A DNA stretch of 64,000 bases from an uncultured Tenacibaculum sp. (lineage in GTDB: Bacteria; Bacteroidota; Bacteroidia; Flavobacteriales; Flavobacteriaceae), in contig CANLMR010000001.1 of NCBI GenBank assembly GCA_947492185.1, positions 310,001 through 374,000 of the forward strand, in the 5' to 3' direction. Below, one piece after another: positions 8,319-17,615 of this stretch. The number at the start of each line of letters is the position of its first letter. Positions within the stretch are counted from its first letter, which is position 1. The notes under the pieces were generated by a model. It searched no databases. It had not been told where the DNA came from and saw only the letters and a list, made by a program, of their open reading frames with translations. Made by a program: the position numbers and the translations under genes.

Positions 8319-11300
8319 ATGGCTAATTTTTCTTTGATAGAACAAAAACTTCAACAGTTTAGTAAAAAGTTTTACACTAATGAACTTATTCGTGGTAGCA
8401 TACTATTTGCTGCTTTAGGTTTACTGTATTTATTCATAACTCTTTTTATTGAGTATTTCTTATGGTTAGAACCAAGTGCAAGAACTTTACTTTTCTGGCT
8501 ATTTATTCTTGTAGAAATAACACTTTTAATTCGATTTATTCTATTTCCATTATTCAAAATAGTTGGACTAAGAACTGGAATTTCTAAAGAAGAAGCCTCA
8601 AAAATTATTGGTGAACATTTTCCCGAGGTTAAAGATAAATTATTGAATATCATACAGTTAAAAGGTAAAAATAATTCATCTGAACTACTTTTAGCTAGCA
8701 TTCAACAAAAAGCAGATCAACTAGAACCAATACCTTTTTCGAAAGCCATAAACTTCTCTGTTAATGTAAAATATTTGAAATATTTAGCTATTCCTGTACT
8801 TATCTGGATCGCAACATTAGTTTCTGGTAATTCAACTAAATTAAATCAAAGTTTTAATAGGGTGGTAAATCATAACTTAGCTTATCAGCCTCCAGCTCCT
8901 TTTAGTTTTCATTTAACAACAAATCAATTAGAAGTTATTCAAGGAAAACCTTTAACAATCTACATAGAAACGAAAGGTGAAGTACTACCAGATGAAGCGA
9001 AAATTTATTATAACAACCAAGAATATTTCTTAGAAAATAATGGTGGTGGGTTGTTTTCGTACACTTTTGAAGAAGTTAATGAATCTATTGAATTTTTTGT
9101 TGAAGCGAATACTGTTAAATCTACTAATTATCAAATAGATATTATAAAAACACCAACTATCCAGAATATTAGTATTCAATTAAATTACCCTCGGTATTTA
9201 AGTAAAAAAAATGAGGTTTTACCAAATGCTACCAACATCACTGTTCCACAAGGAACATCTTTAAAATGGATTGTATCAACAGAAGAAACTGAATCTGTAA
9301 AATATTTAGAACGTGATGGGTTTGAAAGTAAAACGTTTACTAAAGATAAAACTAACAGTTTTAGTTATCAAAAAAGAATATTAAAAAATACCAACTACGC
9401 AATTAGTACATCTAATAGTAAACTAAAAGATTATGAAAAGTTAGAGTTTTCTGTTACTATGATTCGTGATGAATCTCCAAGTATTAGTGTAAAATCTAAT
9501 ATTGATAGTATTTCTCGTGGCCCTGCATATTTTGCTGGACAAATTTCTGACGATTATGGTTTTTCTAAGTTAGAAATGGTATACTACAACATTCAAAACC
9601 CTACAAATCAACAATTTAAACTTATTTCAATTACTAAAGAAACTGTACAAAGTTTCTTTTCATCGTTTCCAGATGATTTAAACTTAAAAGAAGGTATAGA
9701 TTATGAAATTTTCTTTAGAGTTTTTGATAATGATGGTATCAATGGAAGTAAAAAAGCAGTAAGTAGAAAATTCTCTTATCGTAAAAAAACTGAGGATGAA
9801 GTAGAAAATGAATTACTTCAGGAACAACAAAATTATCTAGAGAATATACAGAATTCGATAGACAATCAACAAAAAAACAAACAAGAGTTAGAAAAATTAC
9901 AATTCGATCTTCAAAACAAGAAGAACATGAATTGGAATGATCAGAAAAAAGTTGAGAATTTAATCAAACGTCAGGAGCAGTATAAGAAAATGATGGAGCG
10001 ACAAACAGATAAATTACAAGAGAATTTTTCTGAGAAAAAAGAAGAGAATGAAAGTTTGCAAAAGAAAAAAGAGCAACTTCAAAAGAGAATAGAAGAATTA
10101 AAAAAATTAGAAAAGCAAAAGAAACTTCTTGATGAAATAAAGAAAATGGCCGAAAAGCTAAATAAAGAAGATCTTTTGAAAAAAAGTAAAGAATTAGCTC
10201 AACAAAACAAGCAACAAGAAAAAAGTTTAGAACGTGTACTTGAATTAGCGAAACGCTACTATGTTGAGCAAAAAATGAATCAGATTTCTGAGAAGTTAAA
10301 TAAACTTTCTAAAAAGCAAGATGATCTTGCTGACAAAAAGAAGTCCGATGACAATAAAAATCAAGAGAACAAAGATGATAAAAAGGAAAGTGACAAGGAA
10401 AATGGAGAAGAAACGAAAAAGGATTTAAAAGATAAAAACAGTTTAGAAAAACAAAAGAAAGCTCAGGACGAAATAAAAAAAGAATTTGATAAAATTAAAA
10501 AAGATCTTGATGGTTTAAAAAAGGAGAACGAAAAACTAAAACAACCCATGGATATTCCAAAAATGGATGATTTAGAAAAAGAAACCGAAGAGGAATTAAG
10601 TAAAGCTGAAGAAAATTTAGAAAAACAAGACAGTAAAAAGGCCAAACAAAACCAGAAGAAAGCCTCTCAAAATATGCAAAAAATGAGTCAGAAAATGCAA
10701 CAGAACATGCAAATGATGAGTAGTGCTATGCAAGAAGAAAACATGGAAGATTTAAGAAGCGTTGTTGAAAATTTAATTACGTTTTCTTTTGATCAGGAAT
10801 CTTTAATGGATTGGTATAGTCGTTCTAATTCTTCTCATCCTGAATTTGGTGAAAAAATCAGAAAACAAAATCAATTAAAAACATACTTCGAACATATAGA
10901 TGATAGTTTGTATGTTTTATCTATGCGTGTTCCTGAAATTAGTTCTAAAATTCAAGAACATTTAGCAACTGCGCATTATAATTTAGATTTAAGTTTAGAA
11001 AATTTTTCTGAAAGTAGGTTTCGAAGAGGAACATCAAACCAACGTTATGTAATGACAGCTACTAATGAATTGGTAAATATGTTGAGTAACACATTAGATG
11101 CAATGCAAAACCCTCAACCAGGAAGTGGATCAGGAAAAGGAAAAAAAGGACAATCATTTAGTTTACCAGATATTATTCAAAAACAAAAAGGGCTTTCTGA
11201 ACAAATGAAGCAAGGCATGCAGAAAAAAGGACAGCAAGGTAAACCTGATAAAGGTAAAGATGGTAAACAAGGAAAAAAAGAAGGACAACAGGGTCAAAAG

Positions 11301-11738
11301 GGACAAGGTAATCCGAATGAAGATTTAGATGGCGATTTATATCAAATATATAAGGAACAAGCTAAACTTAGACAAGAATTAGAAAATGCAATAAAAGAAG
11401 GTGGTATTAAAGACGGAAATGCTAAAAAAGCATTAAAAGAAATGGAGCTATTGGAAAATCAAATTTTAGAAAAAGGATTTGACCAAAACACACTTCAAAA
11501 AATGCAAAAATTAAACTACGAACTATTAAAATTAGATAAAGCTACATTCGAACAAGGAAAAGAAAAGAAAAGAAAATCGAATACTAATATTATTGATTAT
11601 AATAAAAATAGAGCAAAAGAACTTCAGTTTAAAAAGCTTTACTATAATCAAACAGAAATATTGAATAGACAATCGCTACCTTTACGCCAAGATTACAAAA
11701 AGAAAGTCCAAGAATATTTTAATAACATAAAAAAATAA
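8319..11738 (+). CDS. DUF4175-family large membrane coiled-coil protein
   Basis: This 1139-residue protein matches the flavobacterial DUF4175 family. Two transmembrane segments occur near residues 27-47 and 55-77 and a third near 150-165. An extracytoplasmic beta-rich region covers roughly 190-480. Residues 490-800 are a very charged Lys/Glu/Gln coiled coil. Residues 940-1010 are Gly/Gln/Lys-rich low complexity, followed by another helical region to the end. It lies 7 nt before ybeY and heads the conserved block with mnmG. The role is unknown; the build suggests an envelope-anchored structural or tethering protein. Confidence 0.85.
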   Translation: MANFSLIEQKLQQFSKKFYTNELIRGSILFAALGLLYLFITLFIEYFLWLEPSARTLLFWLFILVEITLLIRFILFPLFKIVGLRTGISKEEASKIIGEHFPEVKDKLLNIIQLKGKNNSSELLLASIQQKADQLEPIPFSKAINFSVNVKYLKYLAIPVLIWIATLVSGNSTKLNQSFNRVVNHNLAYQPPAPFSFHLTTNQLEVIQGKPLTIYIETKGEVLPDEAKIYYNNQEYFLENNGGGLFSYTFEEVNESIEFFVEANTVKSTNYQIDIIKTPTIQNISIQLNYPRYLSKKNEVLPNATNITVPQGTSLKWIVSTEETESVKYLERDGFESKTFTKDKTNSFSYQKRILKNTNYAISTSNSKLKDYEKLEFSVTMIRDESPSISVKSNIDSISRGPAYFAGQISDDYGFSKLEMVYYNIQNPTNQQFKLISITKETVQSFFSSFPDDLNLKEGIDYEIFFRVFDNDGINGSKKAVSRKFSYRKKTEDEVENELLQEQQNYLENIQNSIDNQQKNKQELEKLQFDLQNKKNMNWNDQKKVENLIKRQEQYKKMMERQTDKLQENFSEKKEENESLQKKKEQLQKRIEELKKLEKQKKLLDEIKKMAEKLNKEDLLKKSKELAQQNKQQEKSLERVLELAKRYYVEQKMNQISEKLNKLSKKQDDLADKKKSDDNKNQENKDDKKESDKENGEETKKDLKDKNSLEKQKKAQDEIKKEFDKIKKDLDGLKKENEKLKQPMDIPKMDDLEKETEEELSKAEENLEKQDSKKAKQNQKKASQNMQKMSQKMQQNMQMMSSAMQEENMEDLRSVVENLITFSFDQESLMDWYSRSNSSHPEFGEKIRKQNQLKTYFEHIDDSLYVLSMRVPEISSKIQEHLATAHYNLDLSLENFSESRFRRGTSNQRYVMTATNELVNMLSNTLDAMQNPQPGSGSGKGKKGQSFSLPDIIQKQKGLSEQMKQGMQKKGQQGKPDKGKDGKQGKKEGQQGQKGQGNPNEDLDGDLYQIYKEQAKLRQELENAIKEGGIKDGNAKKALKEMELLENQILEKGFDQNTLQKMQKLNYELLKLDKATFEQGKEKKRKSNTNIIDYNKNRAKELQFKKLYYNQTEILNRQSLPLRQDYKKKVQEYFNNIKK

Positions 11739-11745
11739 GTAAAGA

Positions 11746-12159
11746 ATGATTTCTTTAAATTACGAAACAGATTTCAATCTAGAAAATGAAGAGCGCACTA
11801 AAAAATGGATTCTTGATTGTGTTGAAGAAAATGAATTTGAAATTGGAGAAATCAACTATATTTTTTGTGATGATGATTATCTTCATAAAATCAACGTAGA
11901 GTTTTTACAGCACGACACACTAACGGATATCATCAGTTTCGATTATACGATGGGAAAATTAATAAGCGGAGACATTTTTATTTCCATTCCTAGAGTAGAA
12001 GAAAACGCAAAAAAGTTCAAGGTCTCCTTTAAAGAAGAATTGCATCGAGTAATAATTCATGGAGTATTACACTATATGGGTTATAAAGATAAAACTGATG
12101 ACGAGAAACAATTAATGAGAGACAAAGAAAATAGTTGTTTAAAAACCTTAAATTTGTAG
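11746..12159 (+). CDS. ybeY: Endoribonuclease YbeY (rRNA maturation factor)
   Basis: This 137-residue metalloprotein acts in 16S rRNA 3'-end maturation and ribosome quality control. The signature is HGVLHYMGYKDKTDDE at about residues 104-119. The first two zinc-ligand histidines are present (HGVLH). At the third ligand position, where most bacteria have the final His of GYDH, this protein has Asp in GYKD; as I recall, Bacteroidota members commonly share this. The segment LTDIISFDY is also typical. It sits between the DUF4175 gene and mnmG, and its stop lies directly against a parS-like palindrome. Confidence 0.93.
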   Translation: MISLNYETDFNLENEERTKKWILDCVEENEFEIGEINYIFCDDDYLHKINVEFLQHDTLTDIISFDYTMGKLISGDIFISIPRVEENAKKFKVSFKEELHRVIIHGVLHYMGYKDKTDDEKQLMRDKENSCLKTLNL

Positions 12160-12161
12160 TC

Positions 12162-12177
12162 TGTTCCACGTGGAACA
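12162..12177. promoter_or_regulatory. parS-like palindrome, perfect copy
   Basis: The 16-mer TGTTCCACGTGGAACA is a perfect palindrome, extended by three matching bases on each side. It differs from the general ParB-binding consensus TGTTTCACGTGAAACA by one symmetrical substitution. It sits just after the ybeY stop in the gap before mnmG. A T-run follows, so it might also act as a weak terminator. Three one-mismatch copies lie after mnmG. Confidence 0.65.
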
Positions 12178-12211
12178 GACTTTTTTATTTCATAAAACAT
12201 AGTATATAAGA

Positions 12212-14089
12212 ATGAGTTTATTCACAACAACGTATGATGTTATTGTAGTAGGAGGAGGACATGCTGGAAGTGAAGCAGCAGCAGCAAGTGCCAATATGGG
12301 TGCAAGAACATTGTTAATTACAATGAACTTGCAAAACATTGCACAAATGAGTTGTAATCCTGCAATGGGTGGTATTGCTAAAGGGCAAATTGTAAGAGAA
12401 ATTGATGCACTTGGTGGATATAGTGCTATCGTTACAGATAAGACAGCAATACAATTCAAAATGCTTAATAAATCTAAAGGACCTGCTATGTGGAGTCCAA
12501 GAGCTCAATCTGATCGTATGCAATTTGCAGAATGCTGGAGAACGTTATTAGAGAAAACAGAAAATTTAGATTTTTATCAAGATTCTGTTAATGGTTTAAT
12601 CTTCGATGGAGAAACTATTGTTGGAGTAAAAACAAACTTAGGTTTAGAGATAAAAGCTAAAACCGTAATTGTTACTGCTGGTACTTTTTTAAACGGATTA
12701 ATTCATATTGGTGAAAAAACTTTTGGTGGAGGAAGAGCAGGAGAAGGAGCATCAACTGGAATTACGGAAGATTTAGTTGAAAAAGGTTTTGAATCTGGTA
12801 GAATGAAAACAGGAACACCTCCAAGAGTTGATGGTAGATCATTAGATTATTCTAAAATGACTGAACAACCAGGAGATGAAAATCCAGAAAAATTCTCTTA
12901 CTTACCTATTACAAAAACATTATCAGAACAACGTTCTTGTTACTTAACTTATACAAATCAAACTACACATGATTTATTAAAAGAAGGGTTTGATAGATCA
13001 CCTATGTTTAATGGTAGAATTAAATCTACTGGACCTAGATATTGTCCTTCTGTAGAAGATAAAATCAATCGTTTCGCTGAGAAGGAAAGACATCAAATAT
13101 TTGTTGAACCTGAAGGATGGAATACAGTAGAGATTTATGTAAACGGTTTCTCTACATCATTACCAGAAGATATTCAAGACAAAGCAATACGCTCTATACC
13201 TGGATTTGAAAATGTAAAATTCTTTAGATACGGATATGCTATAGAGTATGATTACTTTCCACCTACACAATTAAAACATTCTTTAGAAACTAAATTAATT
13301 AATAACTTATTCTTTGCCGGTCAAATTAATGGTACTACGGGATATGAAGAAGCTGCCGCACAAGGATTAATGGCTGGAGTAAATGCAGCATTAAAAACTC
13401 AAAACAAAGAACCATTTATTCTTAAAAGAAGTGAAGCTTATATTGGTGTTTTAATAGATGATTTAATAACAAAAGGAACTGAGGAACCTTACAGAATGTT
13501 TACTTCAAGAGCTGAGTACAGAACATTATTAAGACAAGATAATGCTGATTTACGCTTAACACCAAAATCATATAAATTAGGTTTAGCTTCAGAAGAAAGA
13601 ATGAAAAGAGTAGAAGCGAAGAAAGAAAAAACAGAATTATTAATTGAATATTTAAAAAACCTTAGCGTTACTAAAGAAGATATAAATCCAATACTAACAA
13701 GTAAAAATTTATCTCCGATAAATCAATCGATGAAGCTTTATAAAATTGCTGCACGACCACAATTAGTTTTCAATGATTTCTTATCAATTGAAAAACTAAA
13801 CAACTTTATCTACACGAACAATATCGATAAAGAAATAATAGAACAGGTTGAAATCCATCTAAAATATTCTGGATACATAGAGAAGGAGAAAAACAATGCC
13901 GATAAATTAAATAGATTAGAAAACGTTCCTATACCTTCTAATTTTGATTATACAAAAGTAAAATCACTATCATATGAAGCTCGTGAAAAACTAACCAAAA
14001 TAAAACCGACAAGCATTTCGCAAGCGAGTCGAATCAGCGGAGTTTCACCAAGTGATGTTTCAGTTCTTCTCGTTTATATGGGAAGATAA
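12212..14089 (+). CDS. mnmG: tRNA uridine-5-carboxymethylaminomethyl modification enzyme MnmG (GidA)
   Basis: This 625-residue FAD protein works with MnmE to install the cmnm5 group at U34 of certain tRNAs. The dinucleotide-binding motif VVGGGHAGSEAAAA is at about residues 10-23. Other conserved stretches are SCNPAMGGIAKG, VTAGTFLNGLIHIG, GPRYCPSVEDKI with a catalytic Cys, and the C-terminal YEAREKLTKIKP region that contacts MnmE and tRNA. The length is standard. The gene is bracketed by four parS-like sites, which fits the frequent location of gidA near chromosome origins. Confidence 0.97.
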   Translation: MSLFTTTYDVIVVGGGHAGSEAAAASANMGARTLLITMNLQNIAQMSCNPAMGGIAKGQIVREIDALGGYSAIVTDKTAIQFKMLNKSKGPAMWSPRAQSDRMQFAECWRTLLEKTENLDFYQDSVNGLIFDGETIVGVKTNLGLEIKAKTVIVTAGTFLNGLIHIGEKTFGGGRAGEGASTGITEDLVEKGFESGRMKTGTPPRVDGRSLDYSKMTEQPGDENPEKFSYLPITKTLSEQRSCYLTYTNQTTHDLLKEGFDRSPMFNGRIKSTGPRYCPSVEDKINRFAEKERHQIFVEPEGWNTVEIYVNGFSTSLPEDIQDKAIRSIPGFENVKFFRYGYAIEYDYFPPTQLKHSLETKLINNLFFAGQINGTTGYEEAAAQGLMAGVNAALKTQNKEPFILKRSEAYIGVLIDDLITKGTEEPYRMFTSRAEYRTLLRQDNADLRLTPKSYKLGLASEERMKRVEAKKEKTELLIEYLKNLSVTKEDINPILTSKNLSPINQSMKLYKIAARPQLVFNDFLSIEKLNNFIYTNNIDKEIIEQVEIHLKYSGYIEKEKNNADKLNRLENVPIPSNFDYTKVKSLSYEAREKLTKIKPTSISQASRISGVSPSDVSVLLVYMGR

Positions 14090-14102
14090 AAAAGACACCA
14101 AA

Positions 14103-14130
14103 AAAAACGTTCCATGTGGAACGTTTTTTT
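14103..14130. promoter_or_regulatory. parS-like palindrome doubling as mnmG terminator
   Basis: An A-run, the core CGTTCCATGTGGAACG and a T-run form a strong hairpin 14 nt after the mnmG stop, so it should terminate mnmG. The core GTTCCATGTGGAAC at 14109-14122 differs from the perfect parS-like copy at 12162 by a single base in the centre, so it may also bind ParB. Confidence 0.65.
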
Positions 14131-14153
14131 TATTTTCACTCAGAAATAAATTT

Positions 14154-14169
14154 TGTTCCACATGGAACA
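14154..14169. promoter_or_regulatory. parS-like palindrome
   Basis: TGTTCCACATGGAACA differs from the perfect copy at 12162 in one central base. It lies 32 nt after the hairpin copy and, if translated, would encode the odd N-terminus FHMEQ of the next reading frame. Confidence 0.6.
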
Positions 14170-14191
14170 AATCAACTCAAATTATAAAAAT

Positions 14192-14207
14192 TGTTCCATG
14201 TGGAACA
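14192..14207. promoter_or_regulatory. parS-like palindrome overlapping a methyltransferase start
   Basis: TGTTCCATGTGGAACA is the fourth copy, 38 nt after the third. Its central ATG is the start I prefer for the methyltransferase gene, so protein binding here could influence expression of that gene. Confidence 0.6.
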
Positions 14208-15088
14208 TAAATAAAATTAAATTGACCCAACAAGAAATTATAAAAAATTCAACTGAATTATATCTTCTTACTAAAGATTATTCTCTCACAAAGGAAGAAT
14301 TTAATCTTAAAATAAATAAAGAATTCGATCTACTAATTACAGAACCTATACCTGAAAATTTAAATAAATATTACGAATTCGAAGATTATATTTCACATAC
14401 AGATAATAATAAAACATTATTAGATAGAGTATATCAAATTGTAAGAAACTTTACTTTAAATAAGAAGCTTAAACTTATAAATTCCCAAAACACTTCAGCT
14501 AAAAAAATATTAGATATTGGATCTGGCACCGGTGACTTTTTATCTGTCTGTAAAAAAAATAATTGGAATACAATTGGTTTAGAACCAAATAAAAAAGCAA
14601 GAGAAATATCATTAACTAAAAAATTAGTTATAAAAGAAAACATTAATGATATTATAGAAATAGGAGAACAATATGATATTATAACTTTATGGCATGTTCT
14701 AGAACATGTACCAAATTTAATTGAATATATAGAACAATTAAAAACATTATTAAAAGATGATGGAACTTTAATTATTGCTGTGCCAAATTTTAAAAGTTAT
14801 GATGCTTCATATTATAAAACTCATTGGGCAGCTTTTGATGTTCCTCGTCACATTTGGCATTTTTCAAAAAACAGTATTGAAAAATTATTTGGAGAATATA
14901 AAATGAAACTAACAAAAATTCTTCCAATGAAATTTGATTCCTATTATGTTTCATTACTTTCTGAAAAATATAAAACTGGTAAAATGAATCCCTTTAAAGC
15001 ATTTTTTGTTGGTCTAAAATCAAATTTAAAAGCAACTAGAACAAAAGAGTATTCATCACACATATATTTACTTAAAAAAGAAGTTTAA
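14198..15088 (+). CDS. Class I SAM-dependent methyltransferase
   Basis: With the preferred ATG this is a 296-residue cytoplasmic protein. A longer frame begins at a TTG at 14153, but its extra N-terminus is just translated parS-like sequence. The SAM motif ILDIGSGTGDFL is near the middle, followed by GLEPNKKAR (motif II) and LWHVLEHVPNLIEYI (motif IV), then a DGTLIIAVPNFKSYD segment. This is the Methyltransf_23 layout found next to mnmG in many flavobacteria. The substrate is unknown. Base composition is even more AT-rich than in the neighbours. Confidence 0.82.
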   Translation: MWNINKIKLTQQEIIKNSTELYLLTKDYSLTKEEFNLKINKEFDLLITEPIPENLNKYYEFEDYISHTDNNKTLLDRVYQIVRNFTLNKKLKLINSQNTSAKKILDIGSGTGDFLSVCKKNNWNTIGLEPNKKAREISLTKKLVIKENINDIIEIGEQYDIITLWHVLEHVPNLIEYIEQLKTLLKDDGTLIIAVPNFKSYDASYYKTHWAAFDVPRHIWHFSKNSIEKLFGEYKMKLTKILPMKFDSYYVSLLSEKYKTGKMNPFKAFFVGLKSNLKATRTKEYSSHIYLLKKEV

Positions 15089-15142
15089 TCACTTTTAAAC
15101 AATAAATAATACATATCTATAATATTTACTTACCTAAATATA

Positions 15143-15178
15143 TAAACCCTTTAAAACGTAAATTTTAAAGGGTTTATT
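15143..15178. terminator. Bidirectional terminator
   Basis: The long inverted repeat AAACCCTTTAAAA CGTAAA TTTTAAAGGGTTT forms a 13-bp stem between the convergent methyltransferase and DoxX genes and can serve both. Confidence 0.8.
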
Positions 15179-15217
15179 AATAAATATAATTGATGTTTAT
15201 TTTTTATTAAATATATT

Positions 15218-15616
15218 TTATCTATTTAATAAATACACTCCAAAAATGGTTATCATAAAGTAAACTGCTAATGTCATTGCTCCTGCATAATCTTTTGCTA
15301 ATCTTTGACCAACTAACAAAAAAATTAAACTAACAGCTGACAGCTCTACACCTAATAAAGCTAAATTAGTTTGACCAGTAGTTGCTAATTGGAATACACC
15401 AACAAACATTAAAGCACCGGCCATTAATTCTAAAATTAAAATAATTGCTAATAATGGTGATACCATATTTTTTAATGGAGAGTTTTTAAAATGATCTTTT
15501 ATAAAAGATAGGTTACCTTTCCAATCTGTAACTTTATCAACACCAGATTGTAAAAAAGTAACGATTAAAAAAAGTAATAGTAAAATTTCAGTTGCATTCT
15601 TTTGAATAAGTTCCAT
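15218..15616 (-). CDS. DoxX-family membrane protein
   Basis: This 132-residue inner-membrane protein has four predicted helices: about 10-28 (ILLLLFLIVTFLQSG), 52-75 (VSPLLAIILILELMAGALMF), 83-103 (LALLGVELSAVSLIFLLVG) and 110-130 (AGAMTLAVYFMITIFGVYLL). The SGVDKVTDWKGN turn after helix 1 is typical of DoxX/SURF4-type proteins. Members have been linked to thiol or oxidative stress, but the function is not established. It is divergent from the SPFH gene. Confidence 0.8.
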   Translation of the reverse strand: MELIQKNATEILLLLFLIVTFLQSGVDKVTDWKGNLSFIKDHFKNSPLKNMVSPLLAIILILELMAGALMFVGVFQLATTGQTNLALLGVELSAVSLIFLLVGQRLAKDYAGAMTLAVYFMITIFGVYLLNR

Positions 15617-15734
15617 ATAGTTGATTTAGTTTTTAGTAAAATTAGTACTATTTGTAACAAATTAAAAAAAATGCGTCATATTAGTAACTATTAAATAGTA
15701 TATTTATAAAAATCAACATTAAAAAAATTAAACT

Positions 15735-16664
15735 ATGTATTTTCTACCATTAATTATTTTCCTCGTCATAATAATTCTAATTTCTGCAATATTTATTGTT
15801 AAACAACAAACTGCAGCTATTATTGAAAGATTTGGACGTTTTCAAAGTATTCGTCAATCAGGATTACAATTTAAAATTCCATTAGTTGATAGAATTGCAG
15901 GAAAATTAAGTTTAAAAATTCAACAATTAGATGTTCTTGTTGAAACAAAAACATTAGATGACGTATTTGTTCGTTTAAAAGTTTCTGTTCAATATAAAGT
16001 AATTAAGGATAAAGTATATGATGCATTCTATAAATTAGATTATCCTCATGATCAAATTACAAGTTACGTATTCGATGTTGTTCGTGCCGAAGTACCAAAA
16101 ATGAAATTAGATGATGTATTCGTTAAAAAGGATGATATTGCAATTGCTGTAAAATCTGAATTAAACGATGCAATGATTGAATATGGATATGACATTATTA
16201 AAACGCTAGTAACAGATATTGATCCTGATTCTCAAGTAAAAGAAGCTATGAACCGAATTAATGCTGCAGAACGTGAAAAAATTGCTGCTCAATACGAAGG
16301 AGATGCTCAACGTATTTTAATTGTTGAAAAGGCTAAAGCTGAAGCAGAAAGTAAGCGTTTACAAGGTCAAGGTATTGCAGATCAAAGAAGAGAGATTGCT
16401 AGAGGTTTAGAGGAGTCTGTAGAAGTTTTAAATAAGGTTGGTATAAACAGTCAAGAAGCTTCTGCTTTAATCGTTGTAACACAACATTATGATACGTTAC
16501 AGTCAATCGGTGAAGAAACAAATAGTAATTTAATTTTATTACCTAATTCACCACAAGCTGGAAGTAATATGTTAAACGATATGGTTGCTAGTTTTGCAGC
16601 AAGTAATCAAATTGGTGAGGCTATGAAAAAGGCTAAGGACAAGAAGAAAGATGGTGATGCTTAA
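15735..16664 (+). CDS. SPFH/band-7 (stomatin-like) membrane protein
   Basis: This 309-residue protein has an N-terminal membrane anchor at residues 3-22, directly followed by the SPFH domain (IVKQQTAAIIERFGRFQSIR and GLQFKIPLVDRIAGKLSL). A helical, Ala/Glu-rich coiled coil occupies about 170-240, with the stomatin signature INAAEREKIAAQYEGDAQRI. The C-terminus is Lys-rich. Such proteins oligomerise into membrane microdomain scaffolds. No NfeD partner lies beside it. A strong hairpin terminator follows. Confidence 0.9.
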   Translation: MYFLPLIIFLVIIILISAIFIVKQQTAAIIERFGRFQSIRQSGLQFKIPLVDRIAGKLSLKIQQLDVLVETKTLDDVFVRLKVSVQYKVIKDKVYDAFYKLDYPHDQITSYVFDVVRAEVPKMKLDDVFVKKDDIAIAVKSELNDAMIEYGYDIIKTLVTDIDPDSQVKEAMNRINAAEREKIAAQYEGDAQRILIVEKAKAEAESKRLQGQGIADQRREIARGLEESVEVLNKVGINSQEASALIVVTQHYDTLQSIGEETNSNLILLPNSPQAGSNMLNDMVASFAASNQIGEAMKKAKDKKKDGDA

Positions 16665-16690
16665 TTCACCCATTTACTTAATATAAATAA

Positions 16691-16717
16691 AAATCCCGAG
16701 AAACTTTCTCGGGATTT
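16691..16717. terminator. Bidirectional terminator
   Basis: AAATCCCGAGAAA and TTTCTCGGGATTT form a long GC-containing stem with A- and T-runs outside. It lies between the convergent SPFH and tatA genes and can stop both. Confidence 0.88.
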
Positions 16718-16721
16718 TTAT

Positions 16722-16901
16722 TTATTCTTTATTTTCAGATGATTCTTCTTTTGTAGCATCTTTAAATTCTTTGATACCTGATCCTAATCCTTTCATTAGC
16801 TCAGGAATCTTCTTCCCTCCAAATAATAAAAGTACTACAACCAATACAATTACAATCTGATATCCTCCTGGTATTCCTAATAATATAGTTAATGCATTCA
16901 T
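16722..16901 (-). CDS. tatA: Sec-independent translocase subunit TatA/TatE
   Basis: This 59-residue protein starts [15 protein letters not shown], continues with one transmembrane helix ([20 protein letters not shown]) and then the amphipathic helix [18 protein letters not shown]. The FGGKKIPEL hinge is the hallmark of TatA/TatE. It forms the pore of the twin-arginine export system for folded proteins. TatC is not in the window. The stop lies just beyond the shared terminator hairpin. Confidence 0.92.
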   Translation of the reverse strand: MNALTILLGIPGGYQIVIVLVVVLLLFGGKKIPELMKGLGSGIKEFKDATKEESSENKE

Positions 16902-16937
16902 GTTTCAAATATTTTGAACTACAAAGATAACAAAACT

Positions 16938-17615
16938 TTAGTTTCGTTGTTCAACTGTACCTCCAATTACCTTTTTTTCACTAAAAAATTCTGGCTCTCC
17001 TTTATATAAAATTGTTCCTCCAAAAGTAACTTTTGCTTGTAGGGTTTCTCCTGCTAAAATTTCTGCTTTAGATCCTGAGCCAGCTTTAACATTAGTAACA
17101 TTATCTGTTTCTAGTTTATATCCATGATATGTTGCTCCTAAATCGAGTTTTACAGTTTCATTTTTAGTTTTACCAGTAAGTTTTATAACTCCACCAGATG
17201 AACCTTTAACAATTAAGTGTTTAGTATTAACAACCATATTAATAAATGCACCTTCTTGAGCTTTAACTTCTATATGACCTTGCTCAATATTTTTACATGT
17301 TAATGTAACCCCTTCGTTAGTATCAATTGTAGAAATATCTTTATTAAAATATAATACAGCTTTAACTTGTCCGTCAGCAGTAGTTTCAGGAAAACGCATC
17401 ATAATTTTAAGTGTTTTACCACTTTGTTTTACTTTTACTTTCTCTGCTTTTTTACCTGTAATAATTAATTCTTGCTTATCTGATTGAACTAATTCTATGT
17501 CAATACCATTGTAAACTTTTAATATTTCAAAATCATTTACATTTTTTGTTATTGTAGTTTGACCATAACATAACAACGTACATAAGAAAAATGGTATATA
17601 TAAAAAATGTTTCAT
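16938..17615 (-). CDS. GIN-domain (DUF2807) secreted protein
   Basis: This 225-residue protein has a signal peptide ending near LLCYGQ (residue 19). The mature part is a right-handed beta-helix-like GIN domain: FEILKVYNGIDIELVQSD at about 28-45, then repeated short strands with Gly/Asn turns (VKGSSGGVIKLTGKT, VTNVKAGSGSKAEI). This is the head-GIN/putative autotransporter adhesin family common in Bacteroidota. It is probably periplasmic or surface-exposed, with no defined function. A monocistronic unit downstream of rnr. Confidence 0.85.
   Translation of the reverse strand: MKHFLYIPFFLCTLLCYGQTTITKNVNDFEILKVYNGIDIELVQSDKQELIITGKKAEKVKVKQSGKTLKIMMRFPETTADGQVKAVLYFNKDISTIDTNEGVTLTCKNIEQGHIEVKAQEGAFINMVVNTKHLIVKGSSGGVIKLTGKTKNETVKLDLGATYHGYKLETDNVTNVKAGSGSKAEILAGETLQAKVTFGGTILYKGEPEFFSEKKVIGGTVEQRN

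Noticed and set aside
12190-12523. Minus-strand frames antisense to mnmG
   Set aside because: They mirror the well-conserved mnmG coding sequence and have no features of their own.
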